DNA from: Vulpes vulpes
Taxonomy: Eukaryota > Chordata > Mammalia > Carnivora > Canidae
DNA length: 64,000 nt
Assembly (NCBI RefSeq): GCF_048418805.1
Contig: NC_132782.1
Location: 145,000,269 to 145,064,268, forward strand
Direction: 5' to 3'
The notes under the pieces: model-generated
The model's database searches: none
Told to the model about the DNA's origin: nothing
Seen by the model: the letters and a program-made list of their open reading frames with translations, nothing else
Program-made: the position numbers and the translations under genes
Shown here: positions 21,733 through 33,202 of the stretch, one piece after another
Layout of the letters: every line of letters starts with the position of its first letter
Position numbering within the stretch: position 1 is the first letter of the stretch

Positions 21733-23458
21733 GTATAAGAAATGATTCACAGTTTCACCTGGGATGGACCCAGGCTCCTTTCTACTGTGACAAGAGGCTT
21801 CATCCTCGATTCTATCTTAATGTGACGTTGCTCTACCCCATTTGAACCTCCGTCGGCCTTCAGCGGTAGAAGTAGCTGTCCTCTCCCCTTGGGTTTACAG
21901 CAGCTAATAAAGCCTTGCAAGAGCCCCGCGATTCAGCGGGGTGCAGGGTACCACCTAATGCAAGCAGAAGACCATCTGGCTCTCACGGCTCCATTTCCAA
22001 GGGCTCAGCAGCACTCTGGAGTTTATTAGCATGTGACGCGTCAAATAAAACCCATGTTTCCTACACAGCACATTATTAAATTATGATTACGTCTCAAGGT
22101 GGGAGCTGAACATATTTCATTTTTTCCTCTGCCGTGAAATAAGGAGGTCGCCCTCAGCAGCTATTGACAAGTACAAACGGTCAAATCAACACTGTGCCTG
22201 GCACTGAAATGAAGTGGCCCTGCTTCCTCCCCTGCCCATGCGGCGCCACATGTCCATTGTAAGATTATTTCTGATTGTTAAGATCAGCTAAAGGTGGAAG
22301 ATTCATGACAGTGAAGCCTGAGGCCCTCCATGCTGAGCTCTATGTCCAGTGCACGTAACACACGGTACTAATAACGTATTCTAAGCGACGCACAGCCAGA
22401 GGGATTAGCTCTGCTTCTCCAGGGATGTGGAGGTGATTCTACATCTAAATGTATCAAAGTCCTTGCTGCTTTGGAAATAAGATTCTCACATTAGGCCGAC
22501 TGAGCCTTGCCAATTTGGGGCCCAGACTTGCTTTTTCCTTGGATCTCTTAATAAAGTGAACAACAACCACTCCCCGTGGTGTCAATAACTGAGGATGCAC
22601 GACAAGCTCTAGTTTGATTACACGTCTAAATGTTATCTGACGTATGACCCTCGATTTTTCAATCAAGTTTTGGCCTCCCATTTCTTGGCTAAATATGCTA
22701 ATTAGCACATCACTATTGAAAATAATGCTGCTGCTTAAGGAACCAGAAAATATCCAGGCATGCTTTGGGATGGAGAATTGTTTTCTGCTTAGTAGGCCTG
22801 TGCTGTAAGAAGACACACTTCCTCGCTGGCCAGGTGGAGTTGCCTATGCGGATCGCAGGATGCGGGGGAAGGACGAGAGGCTTCTAAGCCCTCTGTTCTT
22901 GCAGGGGCCACCGTGATGTAAGCTGGAAAAGAGCGGCAGTGGATGTGAGCCTATTAAAAATGCTTCCCACATCAGAACATCTCTCTATCGTCTAAGTCTT
23001 TTTAAAATAACTGAGTGCCTTGTATCAATACCAATAGATAGTATCGCTTAATACTTTAGAGAAGTTCAAATAGCAAATAATAGAGCTCCGGGAACAGTAA
23101 AATCTCACCGTAATATAATCTGTTATGCCACTGGACCACAAATTATGTTAGGTCCCTTCTAATCTAAGACTCCATACAGTGAAAGGCCAAAAATACCCTC
23201 TCTCATATGCATCTAAATGTTCTCTGAGCACCCATTATTATTTTTTTCTATGCTCTGCGAATGTTTCATCTGCATTTACATTTTTCTTTTCTCTTGATAA
23301 GATTAGAATCTTTATTTTATGACCTATTGCATTTACATTTCTGCATACTTTTAAATATAGCTAACTTTCATGTAGTTATGAATGCAGAACTATCCATACG
23401 AAATATGGTGATGCTACATTAATTATGCATTCATTACTCAAGATATTCGATTCAACGC
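21733..23458. other. Repeat-free block, candidate regulatory DNA
   Basis: About 1.7 kb with no recognised transposon, in a window where insertions are otherwise frequent. It mixes moderately GC-rich sequence with homeodomain-like cores, for example 'aaattatgattac' near 22079 and 'ctaattagcacatc' near 22697. Antisense frame 22454-22816 (120 codons) has no domain. Being repeat-free is only weak evidence of constraint. Confidence 0.35.
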
Positions 23459-23565
23459 TGTAGTGGGTTGAGTTGTGGCCCCCTAAAATATACCCACCTG
23501 GAACCTCAGAACGTGACCTTATATGAAATAAGGGTCTTTGCAGATGTAATTAAGACACCACTGAA
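23459..23565 (+). mobile_element. MaLR LTR 5' fragment (MLT1-like)
   Basis: 'gggttgagttgtggccccct', 'ggaacctcagaacgtgacct', 'aagggtctttgcagatgtaa' and 'ttaagacaccactgaatgg' are the first 100 bases of an MLT1-type LTR in sense orientation. The rest of the LTR is missing. About 23566-23879 is unassigned. Confidence 0.82.
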
Positions 23566-23879
23566 TGGCTTTACCTTTGGGAAGTCCTGCTTTGTGGCAG
23601 TGTTTGTGGGCCAGATTCTCTCTGCCCCACCTCCTTGAATTCTCTCACTGGCTTTATTTATTTTAGTGTATAGAGCTTAAAGCATACTTAGCTTTCACAC
23701 CCCGTTACACATTATCTGATCTACAATCATAATTTAAACTATTTCTACACTGAGATACTAATTCGAATGTTTTAGTTGTGTATGTGTATTTTTTCACATC
23801 TCCCTATATATTCAGTCACATGTACTGAACACATTAAGATATTGCTTACTCACCATATTTTTCATATATTAACTTTTGT

Positions 23880-23997
23880 TGTCTTGTGTTACAGTGGGAA
23901 GAACACAAGTTTGTCGTAAAACAGACCTAGACTTGGAGAGCTTGTGATCTTAGGCAAGTTATCTAACCACCCTTCTCCTTAGTTTCTTCTGTCCAAT
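23880..23997 (+). repeat. MIR 5' portion, sense
   Basis: 'agaacacaagtttg', 'cttgtgatcttaggcaagtt', 'atctaaccacccttctcctt' and 'agtttcttctgtcc' match the first half of MIR. It stops where the next LTR starts, so the LTR probably inserted into it or joined after deletion. Confidence 0.78.
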
Positions 23998-24411
23998 GAC
24001 GTTCTGGGCTAAATTGTGCCCTCCTAAAGTTCTTAGAGTGAAATCCTAACCTCTAATCCCTCAGAGTGTGACCTTACTTAGAGACAGAGTCTTTAGAGGG
24101 GCAATCAAATTAGAACGAGGTCATTAGGGTGGGCTCCAATACAATACAACTTATAAAAAGGAGAAATTTGGGTGCAGAGACACACATAGAAGGAGGAGGA
24201 TGTGAAGACACAGGGGAAAGACAGCCATCTACCAGCCAAGGAGAGAAGCCTGGAACAACAGATCCTTCCCTCACAGCCCTCAGAAGGACCTAAGCCTGCC
24301 AACATCTGCATCTCTGACTTACAGCCTCCAGAACTGTGAGACAATACATTTCTGTTGCGAAAGCAGCCTACTCTGTGGTAATTTGTGTGGCGGTCTTAGC
24401 AAACTAATACA
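23998..24411 (+). mobile_element. MaLR solo LTR (MLT1-like), nearly complete
   Basis: The LTR is readable from 'tctgggctaaattgtgccct' to the end 'gcaaactaataca'. Landmarks in order are 'gagtgtgaccttacttagag', 'aacgaggtcattagggtggg', 'ggatgtgaagacacagggga', 'cagcctccagaactgtgaga' and 'ctctgtggtaatttgtgtgg'. It is an ancient ERVL-MaLR solo LTR and carries no reading frames of note. Confidence 0.92.
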
Positions 24412-24437
24412 AATGGCAATAAAAATACTTAACCTCA

Positions 24438-24630
24438 GGGGCATCTGAGTGGCTCAGTTAAGCATCTGGCTTCGGCCCAGGTCATCAGCTTAGGGTCCTG
24501 GGATCGAGCCCCGCATGGGCCTCCCTGCTCAGCAGCTTGTCTGCTTGTCCCTCTCCCTCTGCTCCTCCCCCTGTTCATGCTCTCTCCCCATCTCTCTCTC
24601 AAATAAATAAATAAAATCTTTTTAAAAAAT
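24438..24630 (+). mobile_element. Older CAN SINE, sense
   Basis: The head is 'ggggcatctgagtggctcag', followed by 'gtcctgggatcgagccccgc', a CT-rich body containing 'gttcatgctctctccccatc' and the tail 'tcaaataaataaataaaatc'. Flanks 'aatacttaacctca' and 'aatacttagcttca' form a duplication with two mismatches. The body type and the duplication divergence suggest an older subfamily. Confidence 0.93.
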
Positions 24631-24754
24631 AATACTTAGCTTCAAACAGTTATTTTGAGAGGATTAATGACATTGTTGGTCATTTCCCTGAAGACCATTA
24701 CCTTTTCCTATTTGCTAACAGAGCTCGGGTTTTTCCTTAGGTGTCAGGAAGAGA

Positions 24755-25125
24755 TCCCTGGCTCTCAAGAATGTGGATGCAGTCCCCGGAATAGGTTGAG
24801 CACGTGACACAGCTAAGGCCAACGAGGGTCTAAGGGACACTGCTGGGGGTTCTGAGCAACATACCTTTCCCTAACGAGAGAGCTACAGGTGGAGAAACAT
24901 GGCCCTGTGTCCCTCTTTGGCTCAAGGTTTGGAGGTGGGTTGTGGGAGGATGTGATGCTTGACCCTGCCACAGTTGGCTCAGATTGTGGGAACCTCGAGG
25001 AAGCTGAAGCATCATTGAGATGCTGAGCAGATGCAAAGCTCTGATTTCATTGATTGGCTAAACCAATTCTAGTGACTGCCGATACCCGGACTGCTTGTTA
25101 TATGAGAAAAAGAAACTTGTATTGT
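24755..25125 (+). mobile_element. Probable MaLR-type LTR, sense
   Basis: 'ctgctgggggttctgagcaa', 'tgtgtccctctttggctcaa', 'gtgatgcttgaccctgccac', 'tcattgagatgctgagcaga' and the end 'ggactgcttgttatatgaga', then 'cttgtattgttta', follow the 3' two thirds of a MaLR-type LTR. The subfamily is not resolved, and the polyadenylation signal is degraded. Confidence 0.55.
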
Positions 25126-25799
25126 TTAGCACTCTTGGCCAGGGATTTTCATGCGGAACTGAGGCAATAAGGCTCCTATTTCATAGCGTGCACTCAGTAG
25201 ACACTGGGTCCCTTTTCTCTTTGTTCTTCGGTTGAAGCTTCTGTAACTTTGTTCCTCTGTCTTCCTTTTGGGGCTCATTCGCTTGGGCTGTCTTGATATC
25301 CTGCTTCTCTATCTTTGGTTTCATTAATTTAGCTTGTTCATCAAGCATGTTTTGTTCATTTCCTTTACTCATCTCATGAAATTTGCTTCTTCCAGTCAAT
25401 TTTCCCCAAACTGACCTCCTTTACTGCTATTTCAGCAAAAGAAAAAAACTCAAAATGGTTTTTGTGTGACTTGGAGTCTAATCTCCTGGGATAAGGACCT
25501 TGCCTTTTGAATCATTTGCCTTGCAGACTCATCGTCTATGTGTTTGGGGATTTACAAATTACACGTGGAGCATAACCCGGGCTTTGGTGAGAGCCTACAG
25601 TGGAGAATGGATGGGAAATGGGCTAGAGTCATTGAACAGGCTCTGGCCTTTTCTACCGGGAGGTCAGTGGTTTAATTTGGCCCAAGGTAATAGCAAGCAA
25701 AACTCCAAATAAGAAACAGCTTGAAGGAAGAGGCAGAGGGGAGAGAGGAAGAGGAAAGGAGTGCATTTTAAATTAATTTTCATTTAACACATCACTGCC
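25126..25799. other. Unique DNA
   Basis: No repeat is identified. Open frames 25181-25399 (minus; Lys/Glu-rich, from a low-complexity T/C-rich stretch) and 25500-25712 (plus) have no domain. Nothing else was seen. Confidence 0.4.
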
Positions 25800-27712
25800 A
25801 ACACTGGAAAAACAGTAAAAGAGAAGAATATATGTCTTCCTCCTCTTCCTGGGGATCTCCACCACCACCCTAGGAGTAATCACTATGCACTATTACAGAA
25901 AAGGTTTATGAATATGTGGTCGTATACAATTATAGATGTTTGCTGGTGTCACCTTTTCCTTTTGTACAACTGAGTTCACTGTAAATATGATTCTGCAACC
26001 TATTCTTTTACTTCAAAATGTATCTTGGATCTTTTCCCACATCTTTTACATGTATATTCCATCAATGCAACGCAATGCAAAAGGTGCGCTTACTTCCCCC
26101 AAATTATCCTTCAGAAAAAAAAAAAGCATAATATTCTTTGGCTTCTTGCAAAGTCTCTCAAATTATGGGAGGATTTAATTTTGGACAGAAGTTTGTTGTC
26201 TGGAAAAGATGCATTAGCCTGAAACAAACTCAGTCAACAGTCCTTCCAGATGCTTATTAGAGGTTATCTGTTGGGATTGATTCAAAGAGGGAAAATAAAT
26301 TTATCACAAATTCATCTTCATTCCTGGGGGTAAGAACTCAAAATTTCAAGCTTGAGATTCTAAAGAGGCCATTCAGAGATGATTTAATAAGCAACAGAAT
26401 AAGTGGTTGTGTTGTGAAATCCTACATATACCCCCTACATGATGAGTGATACAAAAACGATTTTCCTCACATTCTGTGACAGGCACTTGTAGTTTGGGAG
26501 AAGATTTCTAGTGGAACATCGTCTGTGGACAAACAAATGCTGCTTCTCAAGTAACAGATGGAAATAAGTCAAATGTACATTGAAAAAACATGTGTTAGAT
26601 GACTCAGAAAAGAGCTCCGGTTTGTTAAAGATGCATCTGAAACATTTAAATAATACTTATTCAAGAAATGCAGAAAGTGGAAGTATTTCCAAAATAATGT
26701 CATACGATATGTGATCTTTAATGTGAATGTGTAACTAGGTTAATAAATCTAAGCAGCCACTTCACAATTTCATTTGTAATTCTACAAGCATGTACATTGA
26801 GGTTGGCCAGTCTTTCAAAACTAAAATCTTCATGTTGGAGAAGACAGACCACTTTCTATTCTAGAAGACTTTCTGAAAGTATAATGGAAGATCTAGTGTT
26901 AAGGGCTGCCTAGTATTCCATAAGAGAGAGGCACCCGGGTTTACTTTGCTAGTCTGCTGACAGCCATTTATATTTTATGTTCTGCAATTACAAACAATGT
27001 TGCCTCAGATTAATGATTTCTTCAGATATATCTCATGCACTCCTGCAAGTCTGTCTACAGAATAAATTCCGCTAAGTGTAATTTCTGGGTGAATTTATAT
27101 TATAGTCAAATCGAATTTTCTATTCCTTCCTTATTTTTCTCTTTTGTGCACCAAGAGGGAATTCCTATTAGGTCAGCGCATTTGAGTTGCACTATAAGTG
27201 ATGGTCAAGATAAGCAAAGGAGAGGTCCTATTATCTAATATATTTTTACTCTCAAGTCCATAAGGCCTCTTGCCATCTGCGGAGGCCCCGGACACATAGA
27301 ACCCCACTAGGGGAGGATCTAAGAGAATTGAGAAACTGGAAGCTGAAAATCTGGGGGAAGACTAGAAAGATAAAAAGACCAGCTGGGAAGGGAAAGAACC
27401 AGGGAAAGAGGTTAGAAAAGTCAGAGCAAAGGAGATCAGGGCAGAGGTTGTCTGATATTCTTCTAAGCTGAACCCTGTAGTCTGATAAAGGGACCTGATG
27501 GGCAGATCAAACACATCCTCTGGGCTTTGTGTATACTTTATTTCTGGTAATGGGGTCCTACTTTCACATTCTACCTGACATTATGAGCATTACTAAGAGG
27601 TTAAATAAATACTGCCAAAATGCCCTCCAGGAAAGTTTCAAATTACACTCCCACCAAGGGATTTCCCCCAGATCCTGCACCAATGTTTCATATCATCAAA
27701 CTTTAAATTATT

Positions 27713-27888
27713 GGGGCACCTGGGTGGCTCAGTGTTGAGTGTCTGCCTTTGGCTTGGGTTGTGATTCTGGGGTCCTGCGATCGAGTCCCCCATTGGGTTC
27801 ACTGCATGGAGCCTGCCTCTCCCTCTGCCTGTGTCTCTGCCTCTCTCTCTGTGTCTCTCATGAATTAATAAAATATTTAAAAAAAAAA
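27713..27888 (+). mobile_element. CAN SINE (SINEC_Cf type), sense, within L1M
   Basis: The head 'ggggcacctgggtggctcag' is followed by 'tgtctgcctttggcttgggt', 'ggggtcctgcgatcgagtcc', 'ctctgcctgtgtctctgcct' and the tail 'catgaattaataaaatattt'. The duplication 'aaactttaaattatt' at 27698-27712 recurs at about 27887-27902 with one extra T. Confidence 0.95.
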
Positions 27889-28041
27889 CTTTTAAATTAT
27901 TTCCAGTTAGTAAGAAATGATGTCTAGGTGGTATTTAATTACATATAAGTTTAAGTATCTTTTCATGGCCATTGACCAATTACTTACCTTCCCTGCCTAT
28001 TTTTTTGTTGTTGTTTATATTTTTCTTATTGATAGTAAGAA

Positions 28042-28044
28042 TTT

Positions 28045-28088
<44 letters not shown>

Positions 28089-28089
28089 T
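28042..28089. repeat. (CTTT)n microsatellite bounded by a 16-bp direct repeat
   Basis: About twelve near-perfect CTTT units are flanked by 'atagtaagaattttct' at 28032-28047 and again at 28090-28105. The host sequence is antisense L1M, in which only one copy of this 16-mer would be expected. On the other strand the tract is (AAAG)n. Confidence 0.95.
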
Positions 28090-28299
28090 ATAGTAAGAAT
28101 TTTCTATGTATTAAAGAAAATAACCTTTAGTCAAGCAGGGAAAATCACTCTTCCATTTGTTATTTATCTTCTTGTGTCGTTTGATTAGTTAATTAATATT
28201 GCTATACAGAAGATTTGTATTTTTATGTAACCAAATTCATCAATTGCTTTTCTTATGTCTTCTGTTGTGCAGTGTTGTTATTGATAAGGACAGTCAGTT

Positions 28300-28425
28300 A
28301 ATGTGTCAGAACACAGAAAAGTGGCCAGAGTCTCAATCTAGCCACTTACCAGCCAAGTGACCTTGACATGTCACTTCAGTAAGTTTCTTCCTCTACAGAG
28401 AGGAGACTTTATCTTCTGTCTCCTC
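28300..28425 (+). repeat. MIR core fragment, sense
   Basis: 'gagtctcaatctagccactt', 'accagccaagtgaccttgac' and 'gtcacttcagtaagtttctt' follow the MIR core. The 3' half is not recognised. Confidence 0.72.
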
Positions 28426-29319
28426 AGTTTCTTTCTGCTGTCTGGATAACTGAATGAGGCTAGGTTTATCAAAGTCTCTTGACCCTACCTGGTCTACATG
28501 AATGGTAAAATAGTTTATATCTGCAAATGTAGGATGAAATGTGAAGTATTTTTAGAAGCTGGATTTCTCAAAGATAAAACCTTGAATGAGTAAAGAGTAA
28601 TGAAAATTTGTCAGATTAACTTCAAGCTTCAATCAAGGCTTTGAGCAAGGCTCGGAAAGAGCTTCACCTCTTTCTCCTGCTGTTTAAGACTCCCCCTAAA
28701 CACTCCCAGACTCTGTAAACTATCATGTCATCTTAATGACCTCACGTTCAGAAAGTTCTTCCATGTATCATGTCAGTCATTGAGACTAGCAGTAGAAAAA
28801 AACCAAAACCAAAACCAAAAAGCTTAATGACTCACTCTTCTTCTCTAGGGGTTCTGAACAATTGAGGACAGAAGGAACCAGCCAACTGGTGATCCCAATA
28901 GAGTATCAGCTTTACGATGGTAATAAGTCAATGGGTAATGTGGAAGGACTCCTACCACTTTGTCACATGCCTCTGACTGGCACCAGATGCAAACAGAAAT
29001 GCAGAGACCAAGAGTCATAGGGCCAAGATCCTCAGAGCAGGACAGACTGGTGCATCGGTCACGAGAGAAAGCTCAGCCAGAGGATGGCCTGAGGGGTTCT
29101 GTGCTGTGGTCCTGCCCTTGACCAATATGATCAAAGACACACAGGCTCTCCATATTCTCCTCTTTTAGATGAAGCTCTTCTCTTTTTCTTGAGAGAGACA
29201 AAGGAAGTGCCATTCTCTTCAATATTGCAAACGCAGGGCTGCTGAATGGGACTCCCCTGTCCTCTATTGGAAACATATAAAGGAGAGAAATAGATGTGTA
29301 TTTATCTCCTGATTTACAG
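28426..29319. other. Unique DNA
   Basis: A short A/C-rich simple stretch lies near 28798-28820 ('accaaaaccaaaacc'). Antisense frame 29073-29276 has no domain. No further feature was seen. Confidence 0.4.
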
Positions 29320-29515
29320 CTTTGATGTGGACTCCCTTGGCTTTGAATCTACCAACACCAGCTGGGCACCTTTATGCAAGTTACATAAACTTCCTGGGCC
29401 CTAGTGGCCTCCTCTCTAGAATGGGACATGAATATCTACCTGCCAGGTGTGTGAGAGAATTAAAGAGACTACACATGTAAGACACTTAGCAGAGGAATTG
29501 GAGCAGAACATGAAC
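29320..29515 (+). repeat. MIR, sense
   Basis: 'ctttgaatctaccaacacca', 'cacctttatgcaagttacat', 'aaacttcctgggccctagtg', 'agagaattaaagagactaca' and 'taagacacttagcag' follow MIR for about 190 bases. Confidence 0.8.
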
Positions 29516-31089
29516 TCAAGAGATGTTGGTTTTCTTTCTATGTTCTCCTAAATCTTTTGAAAGGACCAGGCTTAGTTTTGTTCCTTCACCTCAGTGGAAG
29601 TGAATAGTCATATCAACCAACCATCCACGGTCAGGCTTCATGCTTTTGAAATTAAATAATACCATGTCTTTGATTCTCTTCCACATGGGCCCAATTTCCA
29701 GCCCTGGACTTCACCATTGATCTCTTCAGAACACTCCTCTGATCCTCTTCATTTCTCTTACTTTGTGGAACGAGAGACTGGCAATGGGCTCTACTCCCCA
29801 AGACCATGAAGATACAATAGGCACACAGCCGCCCACAGTCACACCCCACTCCCATCCAGGAACCAGAGTCTCTTTCACTGAACTTGTGTGTTGTCAGTGA
29901 CTCCGCATTTCCTGCCATTCTAGATACTGTGGTTCCCCCTTCCTCAGAGAATCCTGAATTAGGGTTATTAATACTCATGACTAGGTCCCCTGAAGGAAAC
30001 AGACCATCTGGCCCCTTGGCAAGTCTCCAAATTATAATTGTTAAAAATGAATCCCCCTAAATAAATGAAACATAGAAGGACGAATACCAAACTTCTCAGT
30101 TTCTTCGCAGCAACCAGCAGAATGGCCTCAGCATTGGACAAAGCTCCCACCCGCGGCCACAGAGCAGTCAGCCTTAGAGGGCAGTGACTTCAGGATGCAG
30201 GCATATGGAGAGGTCATTTGTTTCTCATTTGCCCAACAGATAAGAATATGGAAATAGTCTCAGTCCATTTGTTTGATGGGCCTCCTAAGCCAGTAATAAA
30301 CAAATCAATACAATTAGTTTTGGCTCATCATCATTAAGGAACCTTCACTGCTGGGACACAATTTAATTATACCTCTTGCTCCATAGGAAAAGAAACCTGT
30401 CAAGATGGGTGGCTTCTCTTGGGGTTGTAGCAGAGTGGCAGCGGGGAGGGACGCTCAGAGGCAGGGTCCGTGTGACTCCCTGAGAACATTGTGCATGTGT
30501 GTGGCATAACAGGGGTCTGCCCAGGATGGTTCTAAGTGCTCCTGCCACAACTTCTTGGGAATTCATTTGAGCAAATCTGCATTCTGCGTGGAGCTCAGAT
30601 ACATAACGATGCTAACAAACTGAAACAACGAATAAAGATCGAAATGACAATGTCCAATCCAGAATTGAAATAAAATTGGGAGCCAGAAGGCCTGGTGTGG
30701 ATCCTCTGTGCCCCTCTGTGAGAGTGGCGGAGGCACAGAACTTCCTTCTGCCTCAGCACTGACAGTGGAGTCTCTGGCACACTATAGCTAACAAGCAGCT
30801 TTTACATTCCGTAAATGAGACCTGGGAACTCAACATGGTTCACACAAAGCTCTCTTTGGACCATGGTTGGCGCCTGGTGGACTTAAAAGTTTTGAATAGC
30901 GCCTGCCTACTTATCAGACGGGTTGTTTTACAGGGACACAGAGGAATCACCTCACACCGCTTCGCTTCCTTCCCTCACCTCCAAGGCGAACTTATCTTTA
31001 AACCAAATCTAGAGAGATGACTGTCCAGTCGGAGTCATTGTAGTAAATTTGATTGGGAAGTGATCCCAGAAAAATCAGTGTGGCCAACA
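29516..31089. other. Repeat-poor unique DNA
   Basis: No interspersed repeat is identified over about 1.6 kb. Antisense frame 29652-29978 (108 codons) starts with Met but lacks any domain and has no splice context. About 30230-30350 ('agtaataaacaaatcaatac', 'ggctcatcatcattaagg') has the AT-rich style seen in conserved enhancers; this is an impression only. Confidence 0.35.
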
Positions 31090-31230
31090 TCCTAAGTTTC
31101 AAATTAGAAAACGAAGGCCCAGAGTAGTTAACCGGTTTTCTGAGGTTACCCAGCTTGGTGAAGACAATCGGTACTTGAATCTAAAACTCAAGCACAAGGT
31201 TCTCTCTGCTATATCAGCCTAACAAGCCCA
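31090..31230 (-). repeat. MIR fragment, antisense
   Basis: 'gaaaacgaaggcccagagta', 'gttaaccggttttctgaggt', 'tacccagcttggtgaagaca' and 'ggttctctctgctatatc' follow the inverted core and 5' part of MIR. Confidence 0.75.
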
Positions 31231-31890
31231 CATTTCCAAAGCTCTCTGGTAAGGAAGACCCCCTCATAACAGAACATTTGAAAGTTTAATTTGCTGTTTT
31301 AACTTGTGTTTTTCCCCCTGGGCTCCCAGAAGATCATCAATGGAGAAAAACGATTTTTTCCAAGGTTATGCAGCTTCTAATTTATAGGAACCGGTAATCA
31401 ATTAAATATTTATTTTGGCGTTGACTTAGTATCTCTTTCCTTTTCGAGTAAAGTGATGTACATATTGATTTTAAAATCTATATTTAAACATATGGAAGTG
31501 TTCAACAAGCGGATATTATGACTTGGAAAAGTTAACTAGGAGAGCCTCCTGACCTTTTACAGGCTGCGAGGTCAATGAGAAATAACTTTTTTTTTAGCTA
31601 TTAAAATTTAGGGACTATTATAGTACTTAGCAATACTTTCTCTAACACAAGAACCTTTTCACACCAGTGTTTGGGATTACAAAGGCAGCCACTGTCAACC
31701 TTCCAACCATAACAAGAAATGTTTCACTTAAGCGTCTGAATATTCATATGCAACAATATTATGACAAGTAAACTGTTATTTTCAGTAGTCTTTTCCAATA
31801 ATAGTAAAATTAAGTCTCCAATATTTTATTTTTTAGTTATACTAAAAAGTTCTGTTAAATAGGTACCTGACACTCACATAGTATATACTC
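31231..31890. other. Unique AT-rich DNA
   Basis: Nothing is recognised. The sequence is AT-rich with a short T9 run near 31588. Confidence 0.4.
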
Positions 31891-32334
31891 TGCGATGGTT
31901 ATTTTTATGTGTCAACTTGAGTGGGACACGAGGTGCCTAGACATTTGGTCAAACATTATTCTGTGTGTGTCTGTGAGGGTTTCTGGAAGAGATGAGCATT
32001 TGAAGCAGCAGACTGAGTAAAGCAGATTACCCTCCCTAATTTGGGTGGGCCTCATTCAGTCAGTTGAAGGCCTGAATAGGAAAAAGAAAGAAAAAGAATC
32101 ATCTTCCCATAAGGACACTCTTCCTGCCTGATTGTTTTAAGCTGGGAGTTTTTTTTCCCTACTTTTGGATTCAATATCAGCTCCTTTTGGGGCTTTAGCT
32201 TACAAGCCTTTGGACAAAAACTATACCACCAGCCCTCCTGGGTCTCCAGTTTGCCACCTGCAGATCTTGGGACTTGTCAGCCTCCATAATCATGTGAGCT
32301 AATTCCTTTACAATATATAAGGATATATATGTGT

Positions 32335-32379
<45 letters not shown>

Positions 32380-32416
32380 CTCCTACTGGTTCTGTTTCTC
32401 TGGAGAACTCTAATAC
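31891..32416 (+). mobile_element. Solo LTR (ERVL/MaLR class) with internal (CA)n
   Basis: It starts 'tgcgatggttatttttatgt' and ends 'tctggagaactctaataca', the TG...CA form of an LTR. In between are 'gacatttggtcaaacattat', 'gtaaagcagattaccctccc', 'gtgggcctcattcagtcagt', 'tgggtctccagtttgccacc' and 'ataatcatgtgagctaattc'. The usual short TA/CA tract before the end has grown to the (CA)n at 32338-32377. It is an ancient solo LTR with no coding part; the exact subfamily is not named here. Confidence 0.85.
32338..32377. repeat. (CA)20 microsatellite
   Basis: A pure CA run of about 40 bases sits near the 3' end of an LTR. Pure dinucleotide runs of this length are usually polymorphic. Confidence 0.95.
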
Positions 32417-33202
32417 ACACTTGTATTATATACAAATATATGATTTGCATGTTTGTGAATTAACAAATGGACTAGAAAACTTAATTCACAAGGCTTAAGT
32501 GACGTTTAAGACTAACATTTTCCAAGAAATAAAAGCAACTTGACCTAACGATAGAATTCTCTCAGTAGAAGGTCAGAAATGAGAAAGCTAGATATTTAAG
32601 GTGGTATGGATTCTAGAGAGCATAGGGTGTGCTTTCAATATACCATTTAGCCCTCAAAATGGATGTAAAATATGTTAGGGAAATGGTCAGGGGTGTGTTT
32701 AGAAATCCTGCTACCAAGATTGAGTCAAGGGTTTTGATGGAACACCAAGACATTTTGATAGACATTCTACTATTTGAACAACTTCAAAGCACTGGAGAGA
32801 TTTAGAGATATGGAAACAGCAGAACCCTACTAGAGGTCTGGGCAGAGATGACAAAGGAGCTCCAGAATATATCTAGGGGTGTGAGACATCTACATGAACC
32901 TGCCCACATCCTTGAGGAAACAGCCCTATACACATATAACACATTTTCAGATTGTGAAGATTCCTGATAAGTTCGTTGATATCAATCTGAGAAAGTTCTG
33001 ATGACTGAATTCAATACCTCCTCTCTTTAGCACACTGAAATGACTAAGTGGGCCAAATTAATTAATTAATACATATTAAATGTGTTGTGAAATAAGACTA
33101 AGCTATATGATAGAAACATAGAAATCATTTCCAATGTTTGTCTTTCATTCTGAGTTGTTGAAAATATACCTATATCTATTATCTCATTTAAAGCAGAGAG
33201 AC
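32417..33202. other. Unique DNA
   Basis: No feature is recognised. A short 'attaattaattaat' run lies at about 33058-33070. Confidence 0.4.

Larger units (their letters stand above)
25800..28260 (-). mobile_element. L1M 3' region, antisense, fragmented
   Basis: Three inverted L1M pieces are recognised. 25930-26070 has 'atcttggatcttttcccaca'. 26890-27120 has 'gggctgcctagtattccata' and 'gcaattacaaacaatgttgc'. 27560-28260 has 'ccaaaatgccctccaggaaa', 'ttacactcccaccaaggg', 'tatcttttcatggccattga' and 'gaaaataacctttagtc'. About 26080-26880 and 27240-27540 between them are not recognised. A SINE (27713-27888) and a (CTTT)n tract interrupt the last piece. Confidence 0.75.

Noticed and set aside
22454..22816. 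120-codon minus-strand open frame in the repeat-free block
   Set aside because: No family resemblance; the block looks non-coding, with stops in the flanks and no splice structure in keeping with the frame.
22885..22922. Micro-exon-like site: pyrimidine tract and 'ttgcag', 13 bases, then 'gtaagc'
   Set aside because: A 13-base exon with no neighbouring exons is far below what sequence alone can support.
28042..28089. Regular short repeats that might suggest an array
   Set aside because: Tetranucleotide microsatellite; no spacers, so not a CRISPR or similar array. The organism is a mammal in any case.
32195..32377. Minus-strand frame with (CV)n N-terminus
   Set aside because: Translation of the (CA)n repeat inside an LTR.
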